A stretch of DNA of 64,000 bases, taken from positions 104,595 to 168,594 of the forward strand of contig JAEYRV010000024.1 of NCBI GenBank assembly GCA_023435305.1, given 5' to 3'. Shown one piece after another: positions 16,979 through 25,329 of this stretch (the first letter of the stretch is position 1; every line of letters begins with the position of its first letter). A model generated the notes under the pieces. It was not told the DNA's origin and did not search any database. It saw only the letters and a program-made list of their open reading frames with translations. The translations under genes and the position numbers were made by a program. The DNA is from Bacillota bacterium. Its GTDB lineage: Bacteria > Bacillota > Clostridia > Acetivibrionales > DTU013.

Positions 16979-19012
16979 TTAGCTTACTTTGGAGCCACTG
17001 TCGATAGGACCGTCAAGGGTGGCAACCACCAGCGTTTCATCATTCGAGGCGGCCAGTATCATCCCCTGTGATTCGATGCCCCTCAGCTTCACAGGCTTCA
17101 GGTTTGCTACAAGGATTATGGATTTGCCCACGAGGCTCTCGGGAGCATAGTGCTTCGCAATTCCCGACACTACCTGTCTGGTCTCAGCGCCAAGCTCCAC
17201 CTTGAGCTTGAGCAGCTTGTCAGAGCCCTCGACCTTTTCAGCCTCGAGCACTTTTGCAACTCTGAGATCCAGCTTCGCAAAATCATCTATCGTGATCTGT
17301 GCTTTCTCATTACCCTGACCATCAGCAGAATTTCCAGCCTTCGCGGATTTTTCCCCTGCGCTCTGTGCTTCTTTGTTATTGCCTGCTGCCTGCTTTTGCT
17401 CTGCAGGCTGGCCGCCGCCTGAAGCGTTATTTTTCTGAACCTGAGACATGGCCTCAAGTTCCTCAAGCTCTTTCTTCATATCGATTCTTGGGAAGATCAC
17501 ATCACCCTTTTGAACAGCTGCTCCGGCAGGATAACCGCCCCACTGCTTTGCGCTGTCCCATTCACAGGCCCCTTCTTCCGCCAGTCCGAGCTGCTGCCTT
17601 ATTTTTACCGGAGTCTCAGGCATAAATGGCTGTATCAGTATTGATACTATCCTCAGGCTCTCAGCCAGGTTATACATGACAGCTGCAAGACGAGGCTTGT
17701 TTTCTTCGGATTTGGCCAATACCCAAGGCATGGTCTCATCTATATATTTATTGGTTCTTGAGATAGCTTTCCATATCTCGGACAATGCTGTACTGAACTG
17801 GAGCTTGTCCATCAGCTCCTCCACTCTCTGGGGCAGCTGTGCGTAAACTTCCTTCAGTTCACTGTCGAACTCGCCTGCCATCTGCACCTGCGGCAATACG
17901 CCTCCGAAATACTTATCTATCATTGCCACGGTCCTGCTCAACAGATTTCCGAGGTCGTTTGCCAGATCAGAATTGATCCTCTGGATCAGAGCTTCATTGG
18001 AAAAAATACCGTCGGAGCCGAACGGAACCTCCCTGAGCAGGAAGTATCTGATCGCATCGAGTCCATATTTGTTTATCAATACAACCGGATCGACAACATT
18101 TCCTACCGATTTGGACATTTTTCCGCCTTCAAGGAGCAGCCAGCCATGTCCGAATATCTGCTTTGGCAGCGGCTCGCCAAGGGCCATGAGCATTGCAGGC
18201 CATATGATCGTGTGGAATCTGACTATCTCCTTGCCTACAAGGTGGACATCAGCCGGCCAGTATTTGCGGTATACCGAGTCATCCTCAGACAGATACCCCA
18301 GGGCCGTGATATAGTTTGAAAGCGCATCGATCCACACATAAACTACATGCTTGTCATCAAATGTGACAGGGATGCCCCAGTTGAAGGTGGTCCTTGATAC
18401 GCAGAGGTCTTCAAGTCCCGGCCTCAGGAAGTTGTTCAGCATCTCATTCTGCCTTGAGACGGGCTGGATGAAATCTGGATTTTCTTCAATATGCTTTATA
18501 AGCCTGTCCTGATATTTCGACAATCTGAAGAAATAGCTCTCTTCCTTCGTCAACTCAACTTCTCTGCCGCAGTCCGGGCATTTGCCCTCCTTGAGCTGCG
18601 TCTTCGTCCAGAAGGATTCACATGGGGTGCAATACCATCCCTCATATTCGCTCTTGTAAATGTCGCCTTTATCATACAGCGTCTTAAATATTTTCTGGAC
18701 AGCGGACTCATGCTCCTTGTCGGTTGTCCTTATAAACCTGTCATTGGTGATCTTCATAAGCTTCCAGAGCTCTTTTATCCCGGAGACGATCTCATCCACA
18801 TACTGCTGCGGAGTCACACCAGCGGCCTCAGCCTTGCGCTGTATCTTCTGTCCGTGCTCATCTGTTCCTGTGAGGAACATGACATCATAGCCCCTGAGCC
18901 TTTTGTACCTGGAAATGGCATCTGCTGCCACCGTAGTATATGAATGTCCTATATGCAGCTTATCACTGGGATAGTAGATAGGCGTGGTGATATAAAAAGT
19001 CTTCTTCTCCAT
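16979..19012 (-). CDS. metG: methionyl-tRNA synthetase
   Basis: This class I synthetase (677 aa) has HIGHSYTT near the N-terminus, a zinc knuckle CTPCESFW...CPDCG, and GGKMSKSVGN as the KMSKS loop. The C-terminal ~110 residues are the Trbp111-like tRNA-binding domain (DFAKLDLRVAKVLEAE...). It charges tRNA-Met with methionine. A low-complexity linker rich in Gln, Gly and Ala (about residues 525-570) joins the anticodon-binding and C-terminal domains and is longer than usual. The start ATG at 19012 is preceded by GGAGGCAG. I saw no T-box or SAM riboswitch in the 280 bp upstream. Confidence 0.97.
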   Translation of the reverse strand: MEKKTFYITTPIYYPSDKLHIGHSYTTVAADAISRYKRLRGYDVMFLTGTDEHGQKIQRKAEAAGVTPQQYVDEIVSGIKELWKLMKITNDRFIRTTDKEHESAVQKIFKTLYDKGDIYKSEYEGWYCTPCESFWTKTQLKEGKCPDCGREVELTKEESYFFRLSKYQDRLIKHIEENPDFIQPVSRQNEMLNNFLRPGLEDLCVSRTTFNWGIPVTFDDKHVVYVWIDALSNYITALGYLSEDDSVYRKYWPADVHLVGKEIVRFHTIIWPAMLMALGEPLPKQIFGHGWLLLEGGKMSKSVGNVVDPVVLINKYGLDAIRYFLLREVPFGSDGIFSNEALIQRINSDLANDLGNLLSRTVAMIDKYFGGVLPQVQMAGEFDSELKEVYAQLPQRVEELMDKLQFSTALSEIWKAISRTNKYIDETMPWVLAKSEENKPRLAAVMYNLAESLRIVSILIQPFMPETPVKIRQQLGLAEEGACEWDSAKQWGGYPAGAAVQKGDVIFPRIDMKKELEELEAMSQVQKNNASGGGQPAEQKQAAGNNKEAQSAGEKSAKAGNSADGQGNEKAQITIDDFAKLDLRVAKVLEAEKVEGSDKLLKLKVELGAETRQVVSGIAKHYAPESLVGKSIILVANLKPVKLRGIESQGMILAASNDETLVVATLDGPIDSGSKVS

Positions 19013-19292
19013 TTTTCAACTGCCTCCATGATCTGGTTTTATATTACCCCGTGTCACATGAAATATCCATTGCTTCCATATCGATGCCGGCTGGATTTCC
19101 AGCAGGATCTGTACGGGGCAGAGCCTCAATATATTTTACTATACCGTTTAACCGTATTTTTTTCAAGCAATATTTGGGACAAGAGCATCCTGTCAGAATA
19201 ATTCGCCAGGGTACAGGAATAAAATTTATATAGGGGGACTGCCCTCTTAAATAGATAGACAAGCCTTCAGCATATAAAAGGGGGATGTATCC

Positions 19293-20582
19293 ATGAGCCA
19301 ATTCAATGATGCCGTACCATATTTCTTCCGGTGCTATACAAAAGTGCTGCCCGAAGCCCGCAGACAGGAGGATCTGATAATCCGGAGACAGCGGCTGTGC
19401 GCCCCCGTCCCTGTCCTTAAAAATGGCAGCGGCGGTGGCCACGGCCGCTACCGCGATTGGGCCCGTGACCGTGATTGGGCCCGTGACCGTGATTGCGCCC
19501 GTGACCGTGATTGCGCCTGTGACCGTGATTGGGCCCGTGACCGTGATTGGGCCCGTGACCGCAACGAAAGGCATCCTGGCAAGTTTGCGACCGATAAACT
19601 GTGCTGCTTCATGTACTCACTTTTTCCGCATACAGACACGAAGGGCTTCCTGTCATTTATTCTGTCGTTGCACGCAATTGACGAGGTGCTTGAAAGCCAT
19701 AGGGAGCGAAAGGACATAAGAGATGAGCATGATATACGCAGACTTTTCAGCTGTCTCTCTAGTGCCGTTGATCCATCACGAAACAGTGTCTGCAATATGT
19801 CCGAGTCAGTCAAGAACTCATTTAGAACCGCTGATATACCAGGAAACAGTGTCTGCAATACGGCTGAGTCAGCCAAGAACTCATCCCTAGTAGCAGATCC
19901 ACCTGATGAAACTACAAGTGAGCGTCAACTGATAAAGTGCAACGCCGATCAGTGCAGACTTCAACTTGCCTTACTCCCATCATTTATACAGGCGGCAGGC
20001 AAGATCAAAAAGTATATGCAGTTGTATGTGGATCTTCAATCCTACCGGCATTACCCACAGATCATCAGCGTAGAAGCGCTGAAAACATGGAGCAGCAACC
20101 ATCTTAAACGCTATCAGGACCTATCCTGGTGGGAGTTTTGCGCCTCTGCCGACACATTTATCGGAATAGCCGTCATGTATACGGCGGCCTCTATGCCGGG
20201 TATCACCTCCGAAGAGATAAGACTATTGGATGAGTTGTGCTTTCCCTGGCTGTCCGGTCTCGTTTCCCTCCTCGACTCTGCCGTCAGTGCCAGGTTGACA
20301 GTAGGAACTGACAATCTTAATTTTTCATCATTTTACAGTAACCTTAAGGAATGCGAGGACAGAATAATGTACTTTGCCAGCCAGGCAGAAGAGGCTTGTA
20401 TGAAGCTTAAGGACAGCAGCCTTTACCTGCCTGTGATAAAGGCAATGATGGCACTTTACATATCAGACCCAGAAACAAACTTCAGTATGCTCAAACTGAC
20501 GGCCTCAAACATATCAAAAAGGTTTTCTCTTCGCACATACAGAAGCACCGCCCTTCTATCCCGCTGCCTCCATCTGCTGTAA
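19293..20582 (+). CDS. YtpB/DUF2600-like tetraprenyl-beta-curcumene synthase relative with repeat insertion
   Basis: The 429-aa protein matches DUF2600 in its overall pattern: FFRCYTKVLPEARRQ near the N-terminus, a central FILSLHAIDEVLE region, LYVDLQSYRHYP, WWEFCASADTFIGIAVMY, CFPWLSGLVSLLD and NLNFSSFYSN. The Bacillus homologue makes the sesquarterpene precursor tetraprenyl-beta-curcumene. Two features differ. Around residues 50-92 an 18-bp repeat inserts RDWARD-type units where the family has a conserved helix. The second acidic motif (DYFIDQEED in typical members) reads LLDSAVSARLTVGT, losing most acidic residues, so catalytic ability is doubtful. A short duplicated block (GNSVCN ... SAKNSS) lies at about 165-200. 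ATG at 19293 follows GGGGGATGTATCC. It is divergent from metG and convergent with spmB. Confidence 0.72.
   Translation: MSQFNDAVPYFFRCYTKVLPEARRQEDLIIRRQRLCAPVPVLKNGSGGGHGRYRDWARDRDWARDRDCARDRDCACDRDWARDRDWARDRNERHPGKFATDKLCCFMYSLFPHTDTKGFLSFILSLHAIDEVLESHRERKDIRDEHDIRRLFSCLSSAVDPSRNSVCNMSESVKNSFRTADIPGNSVCNTAESAKNSSLVADPPDETTSERQLIKCNADQCRLQLALLPSFIQAAGKIKKYMQLYVDLQSYRHYPQIISVEALKTWSSNHLKRYQDLSWWEFCASADTFIGIAVMYTAASMPGITSEEIRLLDELCFPWLSGLVSLLDSAVSARLTVGTDNLNFSSFYSNLKECEDRIMYFASQAEEACMKLKDSSLYLPVIKAMMALYISDPETNFSMLKLTASNISKRFSLRTYRSTALLSRCLHLL
19452..19562. repeat. 18-bp tandem repeat inside the YtpB-like gene
   Basis: About six units of CGTGATTGGGCCCGTGAC encode DWARDR/DCARDR. The unit keeps several frames open on both strands, which creates long spurious shadow ORFs. 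Confidence 0.9.
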
Positions 20583-20752
20583 TACGGGGACAGTCCTTGC
20601 AGAGACGGTTCTCCCAGCGGGGGCGGTTCTAGCAGGGACAGTTCTCCCAATAGGGGACAGTTCTCCCAATGGGGGACAGTTCTCTCAGCTTGGACAGTTC
20701 TAACAGGGACAGTTCTCCCAATGGGGGACAGTTATTGCGAGGAAGGTAATGC
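20583..20752. repeat. GGGGACAGTTCT-type repeat cluster
   Basis: Seven or more variants of GGGGACAGTTCTCCCAATG occur head to tail after the YtpB-like stop codon. Related strings lie at 21010-21110 (inverted), 58557-58571 and 62990-63130. Confidence 0.8.
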
Positions 20753-20782
20753 GGCGGGGAGTTTTAGTCACATGTGCTAAAG

Positions 20783-20933
20783 CGCGGTGTGCAAAAAACC
20801 CTAGTTCTGGGCGCTAAACGGGTTAAAGAGTCTACATAAACATAAATACAACTGTTTTATGTTGTCTTGCAATGGAATATTATCAATAAAATAGATGAAA
20901 TCCTGCCCAGAACTCAAATATTTTGCACACCCC
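20783..20933 (+). repeat. MITE-like element, copy 2
   Basis: The left end GCGGTGTGCAAAAAACC and an internal AGTTCTGGGC mirror the right end GCCCAGAACT ... TTTTGCACACC. The interior GAGTCTACATAAAC and GGAATATTATCAATA matches the reverse complements of copies 1 and 3. It is about 150 bp and non-coding. Confidence 0.8.
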
Positions 20934-21195
20934 GATATCAGTTAGATATTTTAGGTGATAGTTAGAGGATAGCAAGAGCTACTACTACTTGAACAAATGG
21001 TCTCAGTGGTTCAAACCGTCCCCAATATGAGAACCGTCCCCATGTATTCATGCTGCTAATACGGCGGTGAGAACCGTCCCCATATACTCTCGCAGCTAAT
21101 ACAGCGGGGAACCCTATTCGAGATGAAATTCAAAATACATCGGGAACACAAAGCGCTGGAAAACGTCTTCAGAGAAGGAAATGCATCAAACGGCA
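20934..21195. other. intergenic stretch with inverted GAACCGTCCCC repeats
   Basis: Between the MITE-like element and the spmB stop I see only three copies of ACCGTCCCCA-type sequence (about 21007, 21022, 21071), the reverse complement of the GGGGACAG family, and paired GCTAATACGGCGG strings. No gene. Confidence 0.6.
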
Positions 21196-21735
21196 TCATC
21201 TGCCAAAGACAAGTGCACAAATCCAGGCTGAGGCTATAACGCTGACACCATCAGCTATCAATGCTGCCAGCAGCGTGTACCTGATGTTTCTGATACCAGC
21301 CGATCCATAATATACAGCCAGGGTATAAAATATAGTCTCTGTTGAACCCATCATTGTACTGACTACTCTTCCCACATATGAATCAGGTCCCTGCTCACGG
21401 ATGATATCGGATACTAGCGCCAGTGAGGCGCTGCCGGAAACCGGCCTGAGCAGCGCAAGCGGCATGGCTTCCGCCGGGACTCCCAACAGGGAGGCTGCCG
21501 GTTTCAGCAGCCAGACAACAAAGTCCAGTGCTCCAGATGCTCTGAACACACCAACTGCAGTCAGAATCCCAACCAGTGACGGCAGTATTTTGATGACCGT
21601 TCTGACGCCCTCGGAAGCGCCATCGGTAAAGGCATCAAAGACTCTGACATTACGCAGAAGTCCGGCACCGAGTATGGCCAGTATGATAACCGGCATAGCA
21701 TATAGAGATATAGCTGTAAAAACATTGACCCCCAT
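21196..21735 (-). CDS. spmB: spore maturation protein B
   Basis: The 179-aa membrane protein of the nucleoside-recognition (Gate) family has the SpmB signatures LLRPVSGSASLALVSDI and MMGSTETIFYTLAVYYGSAGI, with four to five hydrophobic segments. In Bacillus, SpmA and SpmB act together in spore core dehydration and heat resistance. It follows spmA by nine bp on the same strand, as in other endospore formers. The length equals that of Bacillus SpmB (178 aa). Confidence 0.95.
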   Translation of the reverse strand: MGVNVFTAISLYAMPVIILAILGAGLLRNVRVFDAFTDGASEGVRTVIKILPSLVGILTAVGVFRASGALDFVVWLLKPAASLLGVPAEAMPLALLRPVSGSASLALVSDIIREQGPDSYVGRVVSTMMGSTETIFYTLAVYYGSAGIRNIRYTLLAALIADGVSVIASAWICALVFGR

Positions 21736-21744
21736 TGTCTGTCA

Positions 21745-22548
21745 CTATCCTGTTTTAAATTTCCCATCTGATTTTCGCCTATAACTACTGCCGGCACTAT
21801 TTCCGTCTGATTCGTGTTCATATTTGCTGCCACCACTATTTCTGCCCGTTCTTTGCCTATAACTACTCCCCGCACTATTTCTGCCTGCTCTTTGCCTATA
21901 ACTACTCCCCGCACTATTTCCAGCTATTACAGTAATACCGGCACTTTCCCCGTTGCTCCTTCTGACGGATCGAGCCGGCCAGAAACGTGAAAGCACCTTT
22001 ACTGCTATAATACCGGCAATCATCGCACATAATGATGCGGCCCATATACAGGCTGTTATCTCAGCTGGCGCGGCGGAGCCTGCATCGCTCCTTATCGCAA
22101 TCACCGTCGCGGGGATGAGCTGAATTGCAGATGTATTCAGTACAAGGAACATACACATCGCATCTGACGCAGTATCCTTGCTGTCATTTACTTTTTGCAG
22201 TTCTTCCATTGCTTTGACTCCCAAAGGAGTTGCCGCGTTGCCCAGACCCATGAAATTAGCGGCAAGGTTCATCACCACCGCTCCCATTGCACTGTCTTTA
22301 CCGGAAAGCCTGGGAAAGAATATCCGCAGTACAGGATCGGCCAGCTCGGCGATAATTCTTATCAAGCCGGCCTTCTCCATGATTTTCATTAATCCTGACC
22401 AGAGACAGATGATCCCAAGTAGTCCGATGGCCAGCTCAACAGCTCTTCCTGCCGATGTAAACGCCGCCTGGGTGACCTCCTGGATTCTGCCGTTGATCAT
22501 TCCTATAATAAATCCGACAGCCAGTAGACCTGACCATATGTAATTCAC
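21745..22548 (-). CDS. spmA: spore maturation protein A with repeat-rich C-terminal extension
   Basis: Residues 1 to about 200 match SpmA (MNYIWSGLLAVGFIIGMING at the N-terminus, NLAANFMGLGNAATPLGVKAM in the middle), an integral membrane partner of SpmB. The family normally ends near 195 aa. Here 65 extra residues follow, four units of NSAGSSYRQRAGR type (13 aa, 39 bp each), ending KFKTG. The extension is hydrophilic and basic, and would lie on one face of the membrane. The repeat also creates overlapping open frames that are not genes. The ATG at 22548 has GGAGGTCACGGTG upstream. Confidence 0.93.
   Translation of the reverse strand: MNYIWSGLLAVGFIIGMINGRIQEVTQAAFTSAGRAVELAIGLLGIICLWSGLMKIMEKAGLIRIIAELADPVLRIFFPRLSGKDSAMGAVVMNLAANFMGLGNAATPLGVKAMEELQKVNDSKDTASDAMCMFLVLNTSAIQLIPATVIAIRSDAGSAAPAEITACIWAASLCAMIAGIIAVKVLSRFWPARSVRRSNGESAGITVIAGNSAGSSYRQRAGRNSAGSSYRQRTGRNSGGSKYEHESDGNSAGSSYRRKSDGKFKTG
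21767..21921. repeat. 39-bp tandem repeat in spmA C-terminus
   Basis: Four 39-bp units (core GCACTATTTCTGCC on the plus strand) encode a 13-residue repeat. Units 3 and 4 counted from the plus-strand left (nearest the membrane domain) are the most alike, suggesting recent amplification. Confidence 0.85.
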
Positions 22549-22671
22549 ACCGTGACCTCCTTCTCAGCAGATATTTATTAACAGGTACTCATTCAGCAAA
22601 TACTCATTCAGCAGATACTTATTTATATGATGAAATGCTATAATAATTACTCGGCGAGCAACAAGTAGAGG

Positions 22672-22680
22672 TTTGTCGAA
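22672..22680 (+). promoter_or_regulatory. distal Spo0A-like box
   Basis: TTTGTCGAA matches the Spo0A box consensus. It lies about 290 bp upstream of abrB and about 125 bp from the spmA start, so it could serve either or neither. Confidence 0.4.
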
Positions 22681-22881
22681 ATTTGTAACATTTTCGACGT
22701 CCAATTCCCAGTTGTTTTACGGATATTTTTTTATGTTTCACAGTCATGAAATATATGTCAACGACTGGTCCGACCACTGCAAACCTTAATTATTGCGGGT
22801 TTCACAAAATTGCATGATACTTTTATAACATTTTTTTCTTATTTTTCCATAACATTTTTTTGAATATCTTTAAATTAATTG

Positions 22882-22910
22882 TTGACGATTACTGGAATTT
22901 ATGTTAGGAT
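22882..22910 (+). promoter_or_regulatory. sigma-A-type promoter of abrB
   Basis: TTGACG (22882-22887) and TAGGAT (22905-22910) are separated by exactly 17 bp. They lie in a very AT-rich stretch about 50 bp before the abrB start codon. Confidence 0.75.
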
Positions 22911-22924
22911 TATTTCATAAAAGA

Positions 22925-22932
22925 TTGTCGAA
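22925..22932 (+). promoter_or_regulatory. Spo0A-like box downstream of abrB promoter
   Basis: TTGTCGAA is a full match to the core Spo0A box and would sit at about +8 to +15 relative to the predicted start of transcription. In Bacillus, Spo0A represses abrB by binding just downstream of its promoter, so position and sequence both fit. Confidence 0.65.
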
Positions 22933-22958
22933 TAATGCTAATTTGGGAGGAAAGAGAT

Positions 22959-23198
22959 ATGAAATCTACCGGTATAGTTAGAAAAGTTGACGAACTTGGA
23001 AGAGTTGTACTTCCTATAGAGTTGAGAAGAACTCTTGACATCGCGGAAAAGGATGCTCTTGAGATCTATGTAGATGGCGCTACGATCATTTTGAAGAAAT
23101 ATGAGCCCGCCTGCATTTTCTGCGGAGATGCAAAGGATGTCACCGTTTACAAGGGCAAGAATATATGCCCGGCATGCATGAAGGAACTTAAGAAGTAA
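22959..23198 (+). CDS. abrB: AbrB-family transition-state regulator with zinc-binding C-terminus
   Basis: The first 50 residues (MKSTGIVRKVDELGRVVLPI...) are almost identical to the DNA-binding AbrB swapped-hairpin domain. The C-terminal 30 residues differ from Bacillus AbrB and hold two CxxC pairs (CIFCG, CPACM), likely a zinc site, as in clostridial AbrB proteins. It probably represses stationary-phase genes during growth. I use the ATG at 22959, which follows GGAGGAAAGAG; the frame extends a few codons upstream but without a site. It lies between spmA and rsmI, near metG as in Bacillus. Confidence 0.94.
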   Translation: MKSTGIVRKVDELGRVVLPIELRRTLDIAEKDALEIYVDGATIILKKYEPACIFCGDAKDVTVYKGKNICPACMKELKK

Positions 23199-23216
23199 TT
23201 TCATCAGACTCGATCG

Positions 23217-23245
23217 GACCCGGTATTATGTGCCGGGTCTTTTTT
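23217..23245 (+). terminator. terminator of abrB
   Basis: GACCCGG pairs with CCGGGTC around a nine-base loop, followed by six T. It overlaps the convergent rsmI stop codon by two bases. Confidence 0.9.
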
Positions 23246-24107
23246 ATTCAGTGTCTCCCCTGTTTTCGACGAGGCTGTTGTAAACCTCTCGTTTGCTTAT
23301 TCCCCTGTCCTCAGATACTTTTTTCATAGCTGCCTTTTTATCCATGCCTTTGTCCATATATAGGGCAACATGCTCCTCCAGGCTGATCTCCATCCAGCTG
23401 TTTGTTTTCTCCTGCTCGATGGCAAGCTCATCTGCGCCTTCGAGTACGAGGACAAATTCCCCCTTTGGCGTTTCGCTTTCATATCGTTCGATGGCCTCGT
23501 CCAGGGTAGTTCGCCAGATTTCTTCAAATTTCTTCGTCAATTCCCTGGCAAGACATATCCGCCTGTTCCCCAGCACCGACCTGAGATCCTTAAGTGTATG
23601 TATCAGCTTGTGAGGAGCCTCGTAAAACACAAGTGTCCTTGTGTCTTCTATAATCGCCTTGAGCCTTTCATTTCTGACTCTTTTATTGACAGGCAGGAAG
23701 CCCTCAAAACCAAATCTGCCCGATGGCAGCCCAGACAGCACAACACCTGCGATCACCGCAGCAGGTCCGGGTACCATAGTCACTGTGATCCCATTCTCTG
23801 CGGCCAGTCTGACAAGATCCTCCCCGGGATCTGATATCCCCGGCGAGCCGGCATCCGACACCAGTGCCACATTTTTTCCTGCAGTCAGCTGCTCAATGAG
23901 ATAGACACCCTTTTCTGCCTTATTATGCTCGAAGTAGCTCACAAGCTTATTCTTGATTTCGAAATGATTCAACAGCTTCAAGGTCTGCCTGGTATCCTCG
24001 GCTGCTATTATGTCGGCCTCCTTCAGGACTCTGATCGCACGCAGCGTAATGTCCTCCAGATTGCCGATAGGCGTTGCTACCAAATAAAGAGTACCTGTAT
24101 CGCTCAA
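23244..24107 (-). CDS. rsmI: 16S rRNA (cytidine1402-2'-O)-methyltransferase RsmI
   Basis: The tetrapyrrole-methylase-fold protein shows GTLYLVATPIGNLEDITLRA, EDTRQTLKLL, SDAGSPGISDPG and PGPAAVIAG, in the family order. It methylates the 2'-OH of C1402 in 16S rRNA. The open frame runs upstream to 24272, but that would overlap the preceding gene by about 100 bp and adds non-family sequence. The in-frame TTG at 24105-24107, 11 bases after GGAAAGG, gives a 287-aa product that begins just before the first motif, matching relatives of about 290 aa. It sits next to abrB as in Bacillus (yabC-abrB). Confidence 0.93.
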   Translation of the reverse strand: MSDTGTLYLVATPIGNLEDITLRAIRVLKEADIIAAEDTRQTLKLLNHFEIKNKLVSYFEHNKAEKGVYLIEQLTAGKNVALVSDAGSPGISDPGEDLVRLAAENGITVTMVPGPAAVIAGVVLSGLPSGRFGFEGFLPVNKRVRNERLKAIIEDTRTLVFYEAPHKLIHTLKDLRSVLGNRRICLARELTKKFEEIWRTTLDEAIERYESETPKGEFVLVLEGADELAIEQEKTNSWMEISLEEHVALYMDKGMDKKAAMKKVSEDRGISKREVYNSLVENRGDTE

Positions 24108-24174
24108 TTTCTCAACTGCCTTTCCTGCCGCATCCAACCCTTCTCCAGGTATGGACTTGATCCGGCAAACGAAA

Positions 24175-24966
24175 TTAATGCTCGCCGCTGTCTGGACTAA
24201 TACACCGATCACCGGCATTGTCCCTGTTGTATATTTCGTCGATTTCCTGTGAATAGCTGCCCTGGCTGTCATATACGTATAACGGCTCCTGGACTCTCAG
24301 CTCCGGATTCCCGTTTTTTGTGCCGCAGATCAATATAAGGTTGGGCTTCTTACCCGGTGAAGGATGTACAAATCTCAGCAGCTTGGGTTCAATGGAGTTT
24401 TCCCGCATGGTGCATATAATGTCCGCAAGTCTCTGGGGCCTGTGCACCATTGAGAATTTTCCACCCGGTCTGAGCAGCTTCCCGGCAGCTGATACTACGT
24501 CTGCCAGGGTACAAAGCAGTTCGTGCCTGGATATAGCCTTGGAATCCGCCGGATTGAGCAGGCCGCCCCCTTTTGTCATATACGGTGGATTTGTCACAAC
24601 AGCATCAAAGCTGGAAGCTCCGAACATACCTGCCGCATCTCTGATATCGCCCTGTACGATGCTCACCTTTTCGCCAAGCCCGTTGAGTTCAACACTGCGT
24701 GCCGCCATCCCGGCAATTTCAGGCTGGATTTCAAGTCCGACCACCTTTCCGGGGTTTTTCTTTGCGGCCAGCAACACAGCTATAATGCCGGTGCCGGTGC
24801 CAAGATCTATGACTGAACCGCCCTTGTTCACCTGTGCAAAATGAGACAACAGGACCGCATCTACTCCAAAGCGGAAGCCGTCGGTTTTTTGTATGAGTCT
24901 GAGCCCCTTGTACTGGAGGTCATCGATTCTCTCATCAGCCTTCAAAATTACTTCCAAACAACCCAT
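24175..24966 (-). CDS. tRNA1(Val) (adenine37-N6)-methyltransferase-like protein (TrmN6/YabB)
   Basis: A class I SAM methyltransferase: VIDLGTGTGIIAVLLA binds SAM, and VVTNPPYMTKG carries the NPPY motif of N6-adenine methylases. The N-terminal ERIDDLQYKGLRLIQ and FRFGVDAVLLS are typical of TrmN6/YabB. In enterobacteria the homologue modifies A37 of tRNA-Val. The ATG at 24964-24966 abuts AAAAAGG; the in-frame TTG at 24957 has better spacing to AAGGAT and would remove three residues. Upstream of rsmI as in the Bacillus yabB-yazA-yabC block, with yazA missing. Confidence 0.9.
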   Translation of the reverse strand: MGCLEVILKADERIDDLQYKGLRLIQKTDGFRFGVDAVLLSHFAQVNKGGSVIDLGTGTGIIAVLLAAKKNPGKVVGLEIQPEIAGMAARSVELNGLGEKVSIVQGDIRDAAGMFGASSFDAVVTNPPYMTKGGGLLNPADSKAISRHELLCTLADVVSAAGKLLRPGGKFSMVHRPQRLADIICTMRENSIEPKLLRFVHPSPGKKPNLILICGTKNGNPELRVQEPLYVYDSQGSYSQEIDEIYNRDNAGDRCISPDSGEH

Positions 24967-25038
24967 CCTTTTTCCGAATAAAATAAGGAGCCATGCTTCA
25001 GCAAAAGCTGCCGCCTGACCCCTCACACTTCAAATCAC

Positions 25039-25209
25039 TTATTCCGGCTTCGGAGCGTCAACCGGGCAGACGTTTGCACATGAACCGCAATCTATGCATG
25101 CTCCTTCATCAATTTCATATTTACCATCACCTGCTGATATGCATGAAACCGGGCATTCTGCTTCGCATGCGCCGCAGCTGATACAATCATCATTTATACG
25201 ATATGCCAT
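25039..25209 (-). CDS. 2[4Fe-4S] ferredoxin
   Basis: The 56-aa protein has two CxxCxxCxxxCP motifs (CISCGACEAECP and CIDCGSCANVCP), each supplying ligands for a cubane cluster, the classic clostridial ferredoxin. It would carry electrons for low-potential reactions such as pyruvate oxidation or hydrogenase. I use the ATG at 25207-25209, seven bases after GGAGGTG. It is 72 bp upstream of the methyltransferase gene on the same strand. Confidence 0.97.
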   Translation of the reverse strand: MAYRINDDCISCGACEAECPVSCISAGDGKYEIDEGACIDCGSCANVCPVDAPKPE

Positions 25210-25329
25210 TAGGGTACACCTCCTCAAATCCATTTTGTTTACTTAATATAAATAAACCGTTACCATTTTAACATTATTATCTTACAATTTAAATACTTTT
25301 TCGAAACAATTTGCGCCACTTATGCTCAT

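Noticed and set aside
19013..19292. T-box or SAM riboswitch upstream of metG
   Set aside because: No T-box consensus or S-box core could be found; only small hairpins.
19044..19574. 176-codon minus-strand ORF with TVTGPI repeats
   Set aside because: It is the antisense reading of the 18-bp repeat inside the YtpB-like gene and its upstream region; the repeat keeps several frames open.
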